From the NCBI GenBank assembly GCA_029876055.1, contig CM056879.1, forward strand, positions 1,178,001 to 1,242,000: DNA of 64,000 bases, read 5' to 3'. This document shows, in pieces, positions 44,872 through 55,247 of this stretch (within the stretch, counting starts at the first letter, position 1; every line of letters starts with the position of its first letter). The notes beneath the pieces are model-generated. The model was not told the DNA's origin. It did not search any database and saw only the letters and a list, made by a program, of their open reading frames with translations. The position numbers and the translations under genes were made by a program. This DNA comes from Madurella fahalii. Taxonomy: Eukaryota > Ascomycota > Sordariomycetes > Sordariales.

Positions 44872-46230
44872 TCACAGAGTTTTCATACCGCCCACCCACG
44901 CCATCCCCAAATCCCCCTCCAAGTCCTCGTCCAGCCTTCCCTGCCGCTCCCGCTTCAACAGCGAAAGCATCTCCACCGCGTGCCCCGCCATCCCACGGAC
45001 ATCATAGTCGTTCATGTACTCGCCGGCATCCGTCAAGAACTCGGCAATCTTGTCCGGGTCAGCGCCGATCCCCTCCTGCGCGAACGCGTACACGCGCCCA
45101 AACATCCGCGCGAGCTCCACCACCCTCTGCGTCCGCATCAGCCGCGCCGTATTGTACGCCTCGAGCGCCAGCGCAATGTCCCCGTCCTCGCGGACCTCGC
45201 CGAGCAGGCGGTCCAGCACGGCCGCGTCCTCGAGCGCCTGCCCGGCCCCGTTGCCGGCGAACGGCAGGGCCGTGTGCGCAGCGTCGCCCAGCATGGCGAT
45301 CTTGCCCCGGACGTAGTACGGCGCGGGGTCGTGGTCGAGCGCTTGCCAGGAGGCGGAAGGGTCGAGCGCGATGAGCGAGATGATCCTCTGCGCCTCGGGG
45401 TCGTAATCCTTGTATTGGGAGGGGTCGAGCGTCGGTGGAGGGACGGGGTGGCCGCTTTCGTCGTGGCGGGCGGGGGGCGCCGCCCCGCGGACCGCGATGC
45501 CCGCGCTGAGGCGGGTGCCTTTGTTCAGGGGGATACAGTTGATGTGTCCGCGGGGCCCGAGGAGGATCGGGACGGTGCGGGTGAACTTGTCATCGATGTA
45601 ATGCCGGGCAAAGTCTGAGGGGACTAATGTACGGTAGATTTGCCAGCGGTCGTGGTTTTTCGGGGTGGTGGCTGGGTGAGACGGCCCAAGGAGATGGCAG
45701 CGGACAACGCTGTGGACGCCATCTGCCCCGAGGACGCAGTCTGCCGAGGCAAAGCTATCATCTGAGAATTCGAGGTGTATTTTGCGGGTGTTGTTGGGAT
45801 GGGGGTGGATCTTCCAAAGACGTTTGCCAAAGGAGATGCGATCAGGTGGGATGAGGCCAAGCAAGCCTTTCAGCAGATCCGCCCGGGTCACACTCTTGCG
45901 GCCTTTGGCGCGGCCGAGCTCGGCCACGAGGTCACCCGCGTGCGGTCCGTGTGCGATATAGACCTCGGTGGCTATCACCTCGTCCTCTTCGGAAGCGATG
46001 GAGATAGCCTTATCGAGGTAGGCTTGGCGAACCTCTGGGCCGATCAGAACCATGGCCTCAAGGGCGTTGTGGTGCAGGGCCAGACCGGCGCCGACGTCTC
46101 TATGGGAGGCTACGGCTTCGTAGACATGAACGTCGAGGTGTGGTTTCTTGATCAGCCCAGCGGCGAGGGCTAGGCCGGCGATGCCGCCACCGACAATAGC
46201 CACAGAAATGGCTCGGCCGGTAGAGTCCAT
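44872..46230 (-). CDS. FAD-dependent monooxygenase, salicylate hydroxylase-like
   Basis: Single-exon gene of 452 residues, convergent with the flavin monooxygenase (77 bp between stops). Three class A flavoprotein hydroxylase motifs are complete: VAIVGGGIAGLALAAGL at the N-terminus (dinucleotide binding), CVLGADGVHSVVR (DG motif) and AMLGDAAHTALPFAGNGAGQALEDAAVL (GD motif). GLALHHNALEAM and TRADLLKGL are typical of the salicylate/6-hydroxynicotinate hydroxylase subgroup. Predicted reaction: NAD(P)H-dependent aromatic ring hydroxylation, possibly with decarboxylation. No signal peptide. It may tailor the polyketide or act in unrelated aromatic catabolism; position alone supports the first. The start is the first ATG, nine codons before the FAD motif. 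Confidence 0.9.
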   Translation of the reverse strand: MDSTGRAISVAIVGGGIAGLALAAGLIKKPHLDVHVYEAVASHRDVGAGLALHHNALEAMVLIGPEVRQAYLDKAISIASEEDEVIATEVYIAHGPHAGDLVAELGRAKGRKSVTRADLLKGLLGLIPPDRISFGKRLWKIHPHPNNTRKIHLEFSDDSFASADCVLGADGVHSVVRCHLLGPSHPATTPKNHDRWQIYRTLVPSDFARHYIDDKFTRTVPILLGPRGHINCIPLNKGTRLSAGIAVRGAAPPARHDESGHPVPPPTLDPSQYKDYDPEAQRIISLIALDPSASWQALDHDPAPYYVRGKIAMLGDAAHTALPFAGNGAGQALEDAAVLDRLLGEVREDGDIALALEAYNTARLMRTQRVVELARMFGRVYAFAQEGIGADPDKIAEFLTDAGEYMNDYDVRGMAGHAVEMLSLLKRERQGRLDEDLEGDLGMAWVGGMKTL

Positions 46231-47929
46231 GGCGGGATGTTTGATTGAAACGCAGAGCTCTGATGAAAGAGTGTAACTCCGGGGGGGACATGGCCGAGTA
46301 TGTGGAGACCGAACCAGAACCCTAAATATCTTCCAGCACTAGCCGATCTGAAACTCCGTGGAGGGATGGGGCCGGGTTGCTTTGAACAAAGCGCCGAACC
46401 ATTGTTAGTCACGTAACAGGCTCGTGGTCGTAGAGAAGTGGGCCTCGTAAGCGGAACAGGCTTGCCGTGCAAGGCACAGCCTGCTCGTGGCTAACAGTCC
46501 TGGGCAACGGTTTTATTGTAACTACCTGTATTCTTGGAAGTACTCTTCAGTAGAACTCTAAGCTCATACTACTTCCTATCGTCATCGGCCTACTTTTATA
46601 GAAAGGTTTTAGGGCTAACGTCGATACTCAGTTAAGGTACGTTTAATCATTCATGATATGTTTACGTTTAGCCCTTTCCTTAATTTTTCTAAGCCTCGGA
46701 GTGCAGGTCCCGGCGGCCCGTACTATTCTCTAATTAGGTTGCAATGTAACAATTTCCGCATCGTCGTTATGTTAGCAGGCTTGACGGTCTTGCCTGACCT
46801 CTTGAGGGAACCCTCCTTCCTGCCAAAGTCGCGTGTTAAGACGACGGTGGCGGTGATCAGCATGCTCTGCACTAAGTATGAGTAGGTCAGTCGTCACGGT
46901 TCTCACGACGGAGGATGCGCTGGGTTCTAGCGTTATTAGAACTTCTGCAAGACTCATTGTTAGCTCCGCTAGGGATCTCGGCCTCACAATTAGCATTGCG
47001 CACTGCCAGGCTTTGAGGAAGCCAAGAAGGGGGATGAAGCAAGCCAGCAACCCATTGTTAAGGATGGACGCTGCTTCATGGAGTGTGCAGCGCACCTCAC
47101 ATGTCTGCTTGACCGGCCCAATTGGTTCTACCGAGATCCGGCCGATCCGTGCTAATTAGACAATGAGGCTCTCCTGTAGCAACCGAATGACGGGAGGTGC
47201 AGCTATCGCAGCGGGAATATTCGTAACAACCGCCAGCACGTCCTTATCGAAATGGGGGAGAGAGTGCCGCTGCAGGGTTGCACGGTGCATTTCGACCTGA
47301 CTTTCTTAGTCAACGCTCTCCGGCTGCATGTTCATATCCCGAGACCTGACTAATTTGCGAGATAGTTAGGCGTAGGGAATGCCCCCCGGAAAGGTGGCTC
47401 TGCCAATGATCGATATCACTGTACCTAGCCGCACGATGATGGCAAAGGAAGGTCTGTCTGCGTGTATGTCGTAGACTGGGGGGTTCAGTCCCGCTTCGCC
47501 CCTTGAAGAGGTGAGAGATGTTGGAGACCGGCGTGGCTTGAAGCATTGAAGTTTCCCCTGTGGTGAGAAAAGGGGAAAAGGAGACGCAAGTGAACCAGAC
47601 AAGACATTCATTGTTGCAACTGGAATGCTGGATGTGTTGCTGGGGTAATAGCCCTGATGATGGCCCCGGGTTTCCCAAAACATTGATCGGAGAGAATCCA
47701 GGACATTGGAAGCGCATCGATGCAGATTTGAGCATGCTCGGGGCCGGACTTGCCGTGTCCGCAGCAACCGCATTGCCAGGCGCTCTCTCCATCCGCGAGA
47801 TAATAAGACAGCAGGTGCAAATGGTGAAATTGCTACACATTCCCGCTTCGGACCATTGATGTCTCGTCGCCTCTGTGCCACCTCATCTCTAACACTGCAG
47901 TCGGCCAAAACTTATGAGACATTGTTATC
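46231..47929. other. intergenic, partly A/T-rich
   Basis: No supported gene. The part at 46500-46760 is T/A-rich with many TA steps. An open frame at 47366-47908 (minus) has no family features. This gap separates the polyketide locus from the GH18 gene. Confidence 0.5.
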
Positions 47930-48829
47930 ATGAAAACAGCATTACTACTATCTTGTCCACTCCTCCCATCGCTCCTCTCAGCAACACCACTCCATCGATT
48001 GCCAGTCGTCCCTGGCCTCCCTCGACTGATCATCTACTACCAGACGACACACGACTCGCTGGGGCGCCCGATATCTATGCTGCCCCTAATTACTGAGAAT
48101 CAAATTGCGCTGACGCACCTGATTGTCTGCTCCTTCCACATCAACGCCGGGGGGAATCTGCACCTCAATGATTACCCTCCCCACACTCCACTTTTCCACA
48201 CGCTCTGGAACGAGACTCGCATCATGCAAGCTGCCGGAGTCAAGGTGATGGGCATGGTGGGCGGCGCTGCACCAGGCTCCTTCTCCCGACATACGCTCGA
48301 CAACGCTGACGCTCGCGTTTTTGCGGCGTACTACAGCCAGCTGCGTGATGCAATCACGACGTATAAACTCGACGGCATGGGCCTCGACGTCGAAGAACGC
48401 ATGAGCCAGCAAAGCATCGCTCGTCTGGTGCGGCAGCTGCGGTACGACTTCGGGCCCGACTTTCTGATCTCGCTAGCGCCCGTCGCGTCGGCCCTGCTCT
48501 CGACGGACGGAGGCCTGAGCGGCTTCAGCTACCGGCGGCTGGAGTACGACGTGGGGGGCGACATCCAGTTCTATAACACGCAGTTCTACAACGGGTTCGG
48601 CACGATGGCCAGCACAGAGACTTACGACGGCATTGTTGGCGCCGGCTGGCCGGCCACCAAGATTGTGGTTGGGCAAATCACGTCGCCGGAGAACGGCTCA
48701 GGTTTCGTGCCACATGTGCAGCTCAACCAGACCATCAGCACGTTACGGAGCAGATACGGAGAGATTGGCGGTATCATGGGCTGGGAGTACTTCAATAGCT
48801 CTCCTGGCGGACCCGCGCGTCCCTGGTAG
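47930..48829 (+). CDS. secreted GH18 family protein (chitinase-like)
   Basis: Single-exon gene of 299 residues with a hydrophobic signal peptide (about 1-18, TALLLSCPLLPSLLSA). The GH18 barrel is seen in LIIYYQTTHDSLG (first strand), ALTHLIVCSFHINAGG, GVKVMGMVGGAAPGSFS, LDGMGLDVEE, FLISLAPVASALL, IQFYNTQFYNGFG, PATKIVVGQITSPENG, and IGGIMGWEYFNSSPGG at the end. The catalytic DxxDxDxE element reads DGMGLDVE: the acid Glu and the Asp two residues before it are kept, the middle Asp is Gly. Hydrolysis of chitin or N-glycan cores is likely but activity may be altered. There is no chitin-binding module. It looks complete at the C-terminus. Confidence 0.85.
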   Translation: MKTALLLSCPLLPSLLSATPLHRLPVVPGLPRLIIYYQTTHDSLGRPISMLPLITENQIALTHLIVCSFHINAGGNLHLNDYPPHTPLFHTLWNETRIMQAAGVKVMGMVGGAAPGSFSRHTLDNADARVFAAYYSQLRDAITTYKLDGMGLDVEERMSQQSIARLVRQLRYDFGPDFLISLAPVASALLSTDGGLSGFSYRRLEYDVGGDIQFYNTQFYNGFGTMASTETYDGIVGAGWPATKIVVGQITSPENGSGFVPHVQLNQTISTLRSRYGEIGGIMGWEYFNSSPGGPARPW

Positions 48830-49423
48830 GTAATCAGGGTGCACCCCCGGGCGTTGGTCCCGGAACTGGCGTTGGGCTGACAATGCCGTGAAGGGAATGG
48901 GCGCAAGTCATGACGGCAATCTTGAGGCCAAACAGGGTTCCGAGACTGACAATCACACGTGAGACGGCCAGAGCGCTGATGCAAGCGTGGAAGGAAGGCA
49001 CACTGGTGGAAAAGGCAGAGGCTCGCTCTGAGACGGTCGATGCTGAGAAGTGCCGAGGCCGCCGATCCGGGTCAGGCGTTGACTACATAGCATTAGTCAA
49101 TGCGTGAGAAACGAGATGATGCCACGTAAGTGGAATGGTTGTGTACTTAAACTCGTAGAGCTGCTTCCACGAGATAGAAATTCCGAGTTTGCCAGAGAGA
49201 GCCGGGCTGAAAATTTGCCCAAAATGGAAAAGGGGCATGATGACAGCTGACAGCAGCTGGGTACCCGGTGGCTGAGCCGGATTGGATCTCCCTGAGGTTC
49301 CCAATTAAACCCAACCGCGGGGTAAAACTTTTGTCCGGCACACACCGACGGCATCCTCCATTCCACGCCCGCAAGATCGATCAAAAACCTCCATTATCTA
49401 CTAAATTAACCTTCATAACAGTC
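48830..49423. other. intergenic
   Basis: GH18 3' side and promoter of the HTH/AT-hook gene; nothing recognised. Confidence 0.5.
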
Positions 49424-49898
49424 ATGGGCCGGCCACCAGGGACGAGCGGAAGGAGCCAGCTCAAGCCCGAGGATCTCCTGCGCATCCAAACGCTGAACCG
49501 GGACGCGAAAATGGGCCCCAAGGAGATTGAGCGGATCACGGGCTACAGCCCGTACCAGATCAAGTATGCCATCCGAAAGAAGACGCCCACCATTGCCAAG
49601 CGGACCGGCCGCCCGCCCAAGAACCCTGGGAACCCGGCCACTCCCAAGGCAAAGAAGGCGAAACAGCCAAAGGCGCAGGAGCAGCCCCAGTCAATGGATC
49701 AGCCGCAGGAGGCCCAGCAGCCGGTCGTGGAGTGCGTCGCTCCTCCCTCCCCCCAAGAGACAGTCTTCTTTTTTTTTTTTTTTTTTTTCCCTTTCCGTGT
49801 CTTGCATGCAGCTACTGACTAGCCCCTATCAAAGTGAATCGCACATGACGGACTCGGCAGTCCTGAGTCTGCAGGCTCAAGCCGAGGTGGATGAGTAA
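49424..49898 (+). CDS. small HTH/AT-hook protein resembling a Tc1-type transposase N-terminus
   Basis: From ATG 49424: a GRPPGTSGRS start, a helix-turn-helix of the Tc1/mariner style (LLRIQTLNRD, then MGPKEIERITGYSPYQIKYAIRKK), then TGRPPKNPG, an AT-hook, and a basic Lys/Gln/Pro-rich tail. A 20-base T run follows at 49773, typical of an intron's pyrimidine tract. An intron from the GTGCGT donor near 49733 to an AG near 49811-49822 would join to SHMTDSAVLSLQAQAEVDE ending at 49898, but the acceptor is not certain. The protein would be a small basic nuclear DNA-binding protein. No DDE catalytic domain is present on either side, so it is not an intact transposon. It could be a captured transposase domain or an unrelated regulator. 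Confidence 0.6.
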
Positions 49899-50453
49899 GA
49901 GAAGGGGGGAGAAGGCGGATGGTAGCCGGGGAGGGATCACTTCATTTGCGAGGGCTTGCTTGGTGCCAAGACTTCCTCGCCCTCTATTGATTGGCACGCA
50001 GCTTGGTGGCTCTGCTTTCCAGTCGAGAGCAATACTTGCTCATCAGTTTGTGTGTAGCGTAGAGATAACGAGGGGGCAGGGCCGAGCGTTCTTGCGTCAC
50101 TTCTCACGGTTTAGATTACGGCAACGGTGCTACTAGCTGTAACGTAGGGGAAACAGAACTCAATGGAGGAAGCGAGGAGGTGAACTTGTAGTAGCTAGCA
50201 ACAAGTACCCATATTCAAAAAAAGGACTACGGAATTGAACAGCGAAGAATGAGCGTCTTCCCCAGGCCTGAGTGAACGGAAAGAAACTAAAAAAGTGAGA
50301 CCCTAGTTGCGAGGGCCCGCCAGGACAGGTTGTCTCTGGCATCCTCCAACCCCCAGCCTTTGTGTCTTGCAAGGCGGGTTACATAATTATTCTCCGTTCA
50401 CCTTCACCGGGCAGCCAGCCCTTTGGCAAGCTCCAATCCCTGTCCTGATCCGT
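49899..50453. other. intergenic
   Basis: Between the HTH gene and the hydrophobin stop; nothing recognised. Confidence 0.5.
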
Positions 50454-50806
50454 TCAGAGGATGTCAACGCACAGATCGAGGTCAATGTTGATTAGCGAAT
50501 GGCCCTAGCGGTTGAGGATTGGTTAGCCGGCATCAAAGCGGAAGTGCCGAAGAGTGGGAGCCAACTCACGTGATCACCCTCGATGTTGCAGCAATACTGG
50601 TTCGCCGAGCAGTTGTCACCAAGCAAGTTGATGAGACAGAGGAGGGAGCCCAACAGGCCAGCGCAGCAGACGGGCTTGTGGTTGTTGTTGATGCACTCGG
50701 TTTCAGTGACAGGGTGACCAGTGCGGGGAGCAACGACTCCGGCGGAGGGGAGGGCAGTGGCGGTCATGGCGACAGCCAGGACGGTGACGAGGTTGGAGAG
50801 TTGCAT
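50454..50806 (-). CDS. hydrophobin, class I-like, short spacing
   Basis: Two exons, 50806-50570 and 50504-50454 (64 bp intron, GTGAGT to TAG), encode 95 residues. A signal peptide covers about 1-19 (LVTVLAVAMTATALP). The mature part has exactly eight cysteines in the hydrophobin order C-CC-C-C-CC-C: C38, CC47-48, C57, C66, CC72-73 and C91, the last encoded only by the small second exon (LINIDLDLCVDIL). Gaps between cysteines are 8, 8, 8, 5 and 17 residues. The loop between the CC pair and the fourth Cys is only 8, where class I proteins usually have 17 or more and class II have about 11. Hydrophobins coat spores and hyphae and self-assemble at air-water interfaces. A TATA-like box lies 123-129 bp upstream. 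Confidence 0.88.
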
Positions 50807-50928
50807 CTTTGAAAAATGAGGTTGCTTGGGGAAGCAGATGAATTCTTGATTGCTGGTTGGTTGCTGGGCTGGCTGGTGTCTGGAGAGGAATCGAGGATTA
50901 GAGTGTTGATGGCGGGAGGGAACGAGGT

Positions 50929-50935
50929 CTTTATA
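50929..50935 (-). promoter_or_regulatory. TATA-like box of the hydrophobin gene
   Basis: TATAAAG on the minus strand, 123-129 bp upstream of the hydrophobin ATG, a normal place for a strongly expressed fungal gene with a short leader. Confidence 0.6.
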
Positions 50936-53900
50936 GACGCTTCACCGTGTTTGGATGACGCTCTCCAGGGTCATGGCTGATGGCCCCCTCGCCAACCCCT
51001 ATCACAATAAGCAGCCACATGCTCCTCTGCCTTGATTTGATGCTTCAACGTAGACAGCTTTCTTGGTTGCGATGCCGGTCTTCGTAGTCGTCGGCATCAA
51101 CCTTTCCTTTCCGGGCTACGCTAACAATGCGGTGCCGTGGGAAATACAACTTGAAGGACTCAAAATCCGGCACTCTACATACTCTGCGGAGACCGGCTGA
51201 GGATTGTACGGTCCTGGTGGCATACTAAGCGTGGTAACCGTGACATTCAAGGCAATCATGCCAGGTCCAACATCCTTGGGTCGATACGATTCGTCGGTAT
51301 GGTTACACTATGCGAGCTTGAATGTCGGCTCGGTGAGATATGCATGTAAGTCAATCCCACCCCCTGAGTGTCGTGAGGCTGGTGCCGGATCTACTACTCT
51401 CCAGCCGGCATCTCTGCCATAATGAGGACAGCCTCGGGTTCTAGGGGTGCCACCCCCGCTCAGATTAGAGTTCTCTTCACGTATGGTGCCACACGACGGC
51501 GTATGTGGCTCAAATGAGAAGCGGAGAATTCCGCGAGTGGGTTGGTCGTCGGCAGCCCGTGCCAAGCACAGGCCGTTAATAAGAGATCCGAAGGCTTTGG
51601 TTCCAATGACACGACACTGGAAAGTAGAGAAAAGGCCTGGCCATATTACGCAACCCAGGCACTTGAATAGGATGGTTGAAGTTGTTTGAGCGTCTACTGG
51701 CAGCGTTCGGCAACAGAAACCGAATCGTCTCCTTGTCTTTCCCGCACGGGGACACCCGCCACCGGAGATAGGACAGGCTGGGCATCATGGGGGCTGGCGG
51801 GTGTAGCGAAAGACGGTGAGCGATGCGCCCTCTCGTCTCTGGCGTGTGTCCAATGACGGACATGATCTGATCTCATTTTCCTGGCGTCCCAACCGAGCCC
51901 AAGAAGCTAGGAGGCGGGTGTTGCCTTCCCCGGTGCAGCGGCCAACCACAGGTGCAGCAGCGCTAGAAGCCACTTTCAGCTTCTTGCCAATTGGATTCTC
52001 AGCCAGTCCACCACAAAACACCCTCCACCACGTCCTCCCCCAGACACCCCCAGACAACCCCAGACAACCCCAGACAACCCCAGACACTCCTGTCGCTCCC
52101 GATCCAAGGTCCTGGACATGCCCACTTCTCGCTGGATAGCTGGCCCCCCCGGGTCTAGACGTGATCGGCTGGCATTTTTCCCTTGTTCCCAGAATGCCGG
52201 GTAAAACAAACAACGGCCCTTCTAATTATTTTTGGCGGCCCCATTGTACCCACGTTGGCAGCATGCACCAGGCGAGTCTTGGCCGCAATGGCCGGCCCTG
52301 AAGGGACGATGCGAGCGTGTTGCATTGCAGGGCGGGAACAGAATTAAGATTGCAATCGTATTTCACCTGAACATTAAGAACCGCAATCTGGAATTAGGAT
52401 CATTCGGTGACAAGTGTAAACGCGTTCACCACGGTTTGGCAGGTACCCGAGTTGCCGTCTGCCGGACACCTTGCAAAAAATGCAGAGTGCCCATGCGAGC
52501 GAAACGAAGCATGCTCGATAGCGGCTCGCCCGAAGCCCGATGATTGGCATAATCTGGGCGATTGCAACTTCGGAGATGCGAATGTTGTCATCCGATTCAG
52601 CTGCCCCAGAAACCCGCAGGTGCGTGGCTGGCTCGACCTGCAGCCTGTTCCCTCAGGCCCAATAACCGACCATCTGCTAACCATTGACAGCAAGATACCC
52701 TTTCGCCCCCAGACCGGGCAACCCCCTCTCTTCAATCACAACCTCAAGATGCTCGCTAATCACTTCTTGTTCAGGAGACGATCTGCATCATCGACCATCC
52801 TCTCTGTCCAGCACGGCATCGAGAGCGAACTCAGCTTCGCCGTCATCCTGCATTGCTCTTGTGCTGCCCGCGCGAGCTAGAAGGGCCGAGAAGAGAGCGG
52901 CGGCCATCTCACGCCTTTGACATTTCCTTCTTGGTCCCGGCTATTGAACCTAAGGCGCCCAAGTTGATGCCGTCCACCCAATTCGGCCCTCTCCCCATGG
53001 TTCACTGCCAAGTCGAAGCGATGATAGGCCACTCCCCATATTGCCCACCGATATCCGTCTTGTCCTGATCTTACCCTTCATAGTAACGCCTCACATGTAG
53101 CTCATTCCGCTCTAACGCGGAGAGATGTGTCATAGATTACGCAATCCTACCACAGTTAGCCCCGTCGCATATCTCTCAGCGTCTAGTCACCCACGGCCAA
53201 GAGGAGCCTCTCCACTGCCATCTAAATCCCGAACATACGGTATATTACTGCCGGGGCTTTGAGGCTACAGCAAGGCGGGTACCAACCGTGCGGAAACGGG
53301 CACTTAAAGGTGATAGATCGACACGCGACCGTTCACGATTTCCTGAAGCTATCGAGCCAGCCCAAGAACGGGCAAGATCTGCTTCGCCCTGGGGAAGCTG
53401 TGCAGTCAGCAGAGATTGATCCCTGCGATCGAGATCGGGGTGCAGCCGCATTAATTCATTCCTGCAGAGAGGATGGCTGATCATCACCACTCTTGGCTTA
53501 GTATACACACCACTTTCCCAGAGGCCAGAAATACTCACTGACGTCCTCCATCGACATCGTTCAAACCTTGCCAGCGGGTGAGCGCAGGACTTCTCCTCCA
53601 ATGGCACATAATGCCAGAACAGACCTAGCTTGAGGTCATCATTCTTGGACCATCCCGATCCCCGTCACAAAGCCCTCTACCCGCTTACCCGCCCATGTCC
53701 AATCCATCAGGCTTCTGCACATTATGTTGGCATTAATGCCGTACAAGCACGTTACTATAGGTTGAAACAGGCTCGTCCCACCGCTGTCCATCCTCTTCAG
53801 CCAATCTTCCCTCACAAACCACCGTTTGTTCCATGCCACGGCCCCGACGACGTGGGTCAAATCCTTGAAGACTGCAGCCAGCGACACACCAAACTCTTGA

Positions 53901-54651
53901 TAAGCCGGAGTGCCTAGAATCGCTGCCAGCCCCGCTTGGCCGACACAAAACACCGAGCCATCCGACATGGTTTTTCCAGTACCGGAAATGTTTAGTGTTG
54001 TCGTGCCGTGATGGTGTAAACTTCCGGTACCAGGGGGCAGTGCAAGATTCGAGCGGAAAATGTTGCCTCGATCGCCTTAAAGTGGACCAAAACACTAGCC
54101 TCAAAACCCCCTGCTTTTAGTTTGAGGAAACGGCGCTACAATGTATTGCCGCCCACGCGCGCAGCGTATCGCCCACTCCATAACTCGAGGCTGAACCCCT
54201 GGCGTTTCGGATTGGACAAGTGCCCCTGCATACGACGGCTGGGTGCTCTGTAGCACCAATGGACACAATGATCTCTCTTGACTGTGTCTCAAATTGAATC
54301 GCGGCTTATACTGACTTGGGCTTCCAAAACAAACGCCACGTATGGGCTCCCGCCGGTGTCGCTCAGGGTGCGCGCCACAACTGCCATAGCTTTGGAAAGA
54401 GACATGATTGAGCTGAAGGTTCTCCAGTAATCCGTTGAGTTATGCTGCACTGTGCACGGCAGATGCCTATATAACGGTAAAAGTTCCGGCGCTTTTAGAA
54501 TCGTCTCTGCCTTGATCATTTCCCCCGTTATTTGCAGGCTCTTATTTCGCTCCTTGAATTGTCCCGGATCTCTTAACTGTAATAAGCATTGACTTCTCAG
54601 CTTCTCTCCGGCATTAGTCTCCGAATCTGTTCTGGTCCGGTCCCGACAGCC
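50936..54651. other. 3.7 kb gene-poor stretch
   Basis: No gene supported. On the minus strand, frames at 54519-54289, 53968-53639 and 53607-53245 could be parts of one old gene (segments LPLYRHLPCTVQHNSTDYWR and NKRWFVREDWLKRM look protein-like) but no family was recognised and no splice pattern joins them. It also contains the tandem repeat at 52037-52087. Confidence 0.45.
52037..52087. repeat. 10-bp tandem repeat, C-rich
   Basis: About five copies of CAGACAACCC, the first and last imperfect. The minus strand shows four GGGG runs spaced by six bases, a possible G-quadruplex. Not within a gene. Confidence 0.85.
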
Positions 54652-55247
54652 ATGCGCTTCTCTCCTTCGTTCCGTGCTACTATCCTACCTTTCTTCCTCC
54701 TCTGGAGCTCCTCCACGGCATATCATTTGCGGCCTATGCGGGGCATCGATGACACGCACAGCTCCTGGGACCCTGTCAGATCAGACAAGAAGTCCGTTCT
54801 GTACGAGCGAGACCATGCCGCAGGTAGCAATCACGAGACCAATTCGGCTGGATCCGGTGAGTACAGCATACGTTACACCAGGTAGCACAACAACGGTCTG
54901 ACTCTTCTGCAGCCAACCATGCTGGTGGAGTGGACAGCGTGCCATCCGTAACATTGCTGCATCCAGCCACAACGGGTCATGCAGCGTTACGCTCAACTTC
55001 ATCGGACCCGGCTTGCGAGGATGCTATTGTGAGTGTTACTACAAGTAACATCCAAGACCGGAGCGGAAGCGGCGGCGAGAGGCTACTCGGAACCCGGACG
55101 GCGAAGGCCGGTGGTAAGGGCAAAGGAAAAGGTAAAGGAAAAGGTAAGGGTAAAGGGAAAGGCAAAGGGAAAGGGAAAGGAAAAGGAAAAGGGAACGGAA
55201 AAGGGAAAGGCGGGGCGAACGGGGAGGAGAAGGCCAAGGGCCAGTGA
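54652..55247 (+). CDS. secreted protein with Lys-Gly repeat tail
   Basis: Two exons, 54652-54856 and 54913-55247 (56 bp intron, GTGAGT to CAG), encode 179 residues. The start gives a signal peptide (FRATILPFFLLWSSSTAYHL, about 7-25). The middle part is hydrophilic (Asp, Ser, His) with a single Cys in DPACEDAIV. From about residue 130 the chain is an almost pure (Lys-Gly)n run of over 30 residues, ending GEEKAKGQ. No homologue family was recognised. A strongly basic, flexible tail on a secreted protein suggests binding to an acidic polymer such as cell-wall polysaccharide or nucleic acid, which is inference. The repeat DNA can change length easily, so alleles probably differ. Confidence 0.65.
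55111..55213 (+). repeat. hexanucleotide repeat encoding (Lys-Gly)n
   Basis: Imperfect repeats of GGTAAA/GGAAAA/GGCAAA codon pairs, about 16 units, in frame with the secreted protein above. Variation is confined mostly to third positions, so the amino-acid repeat is kept while the DNA repeat has drifted. Confidence 0.9.

Noticed and set aside
52037..52087. Tandem 10-mers as a possible CRISPR array
   Set aside because: The unit is a direct tandem repeat without spacers, and the genome is fungal.
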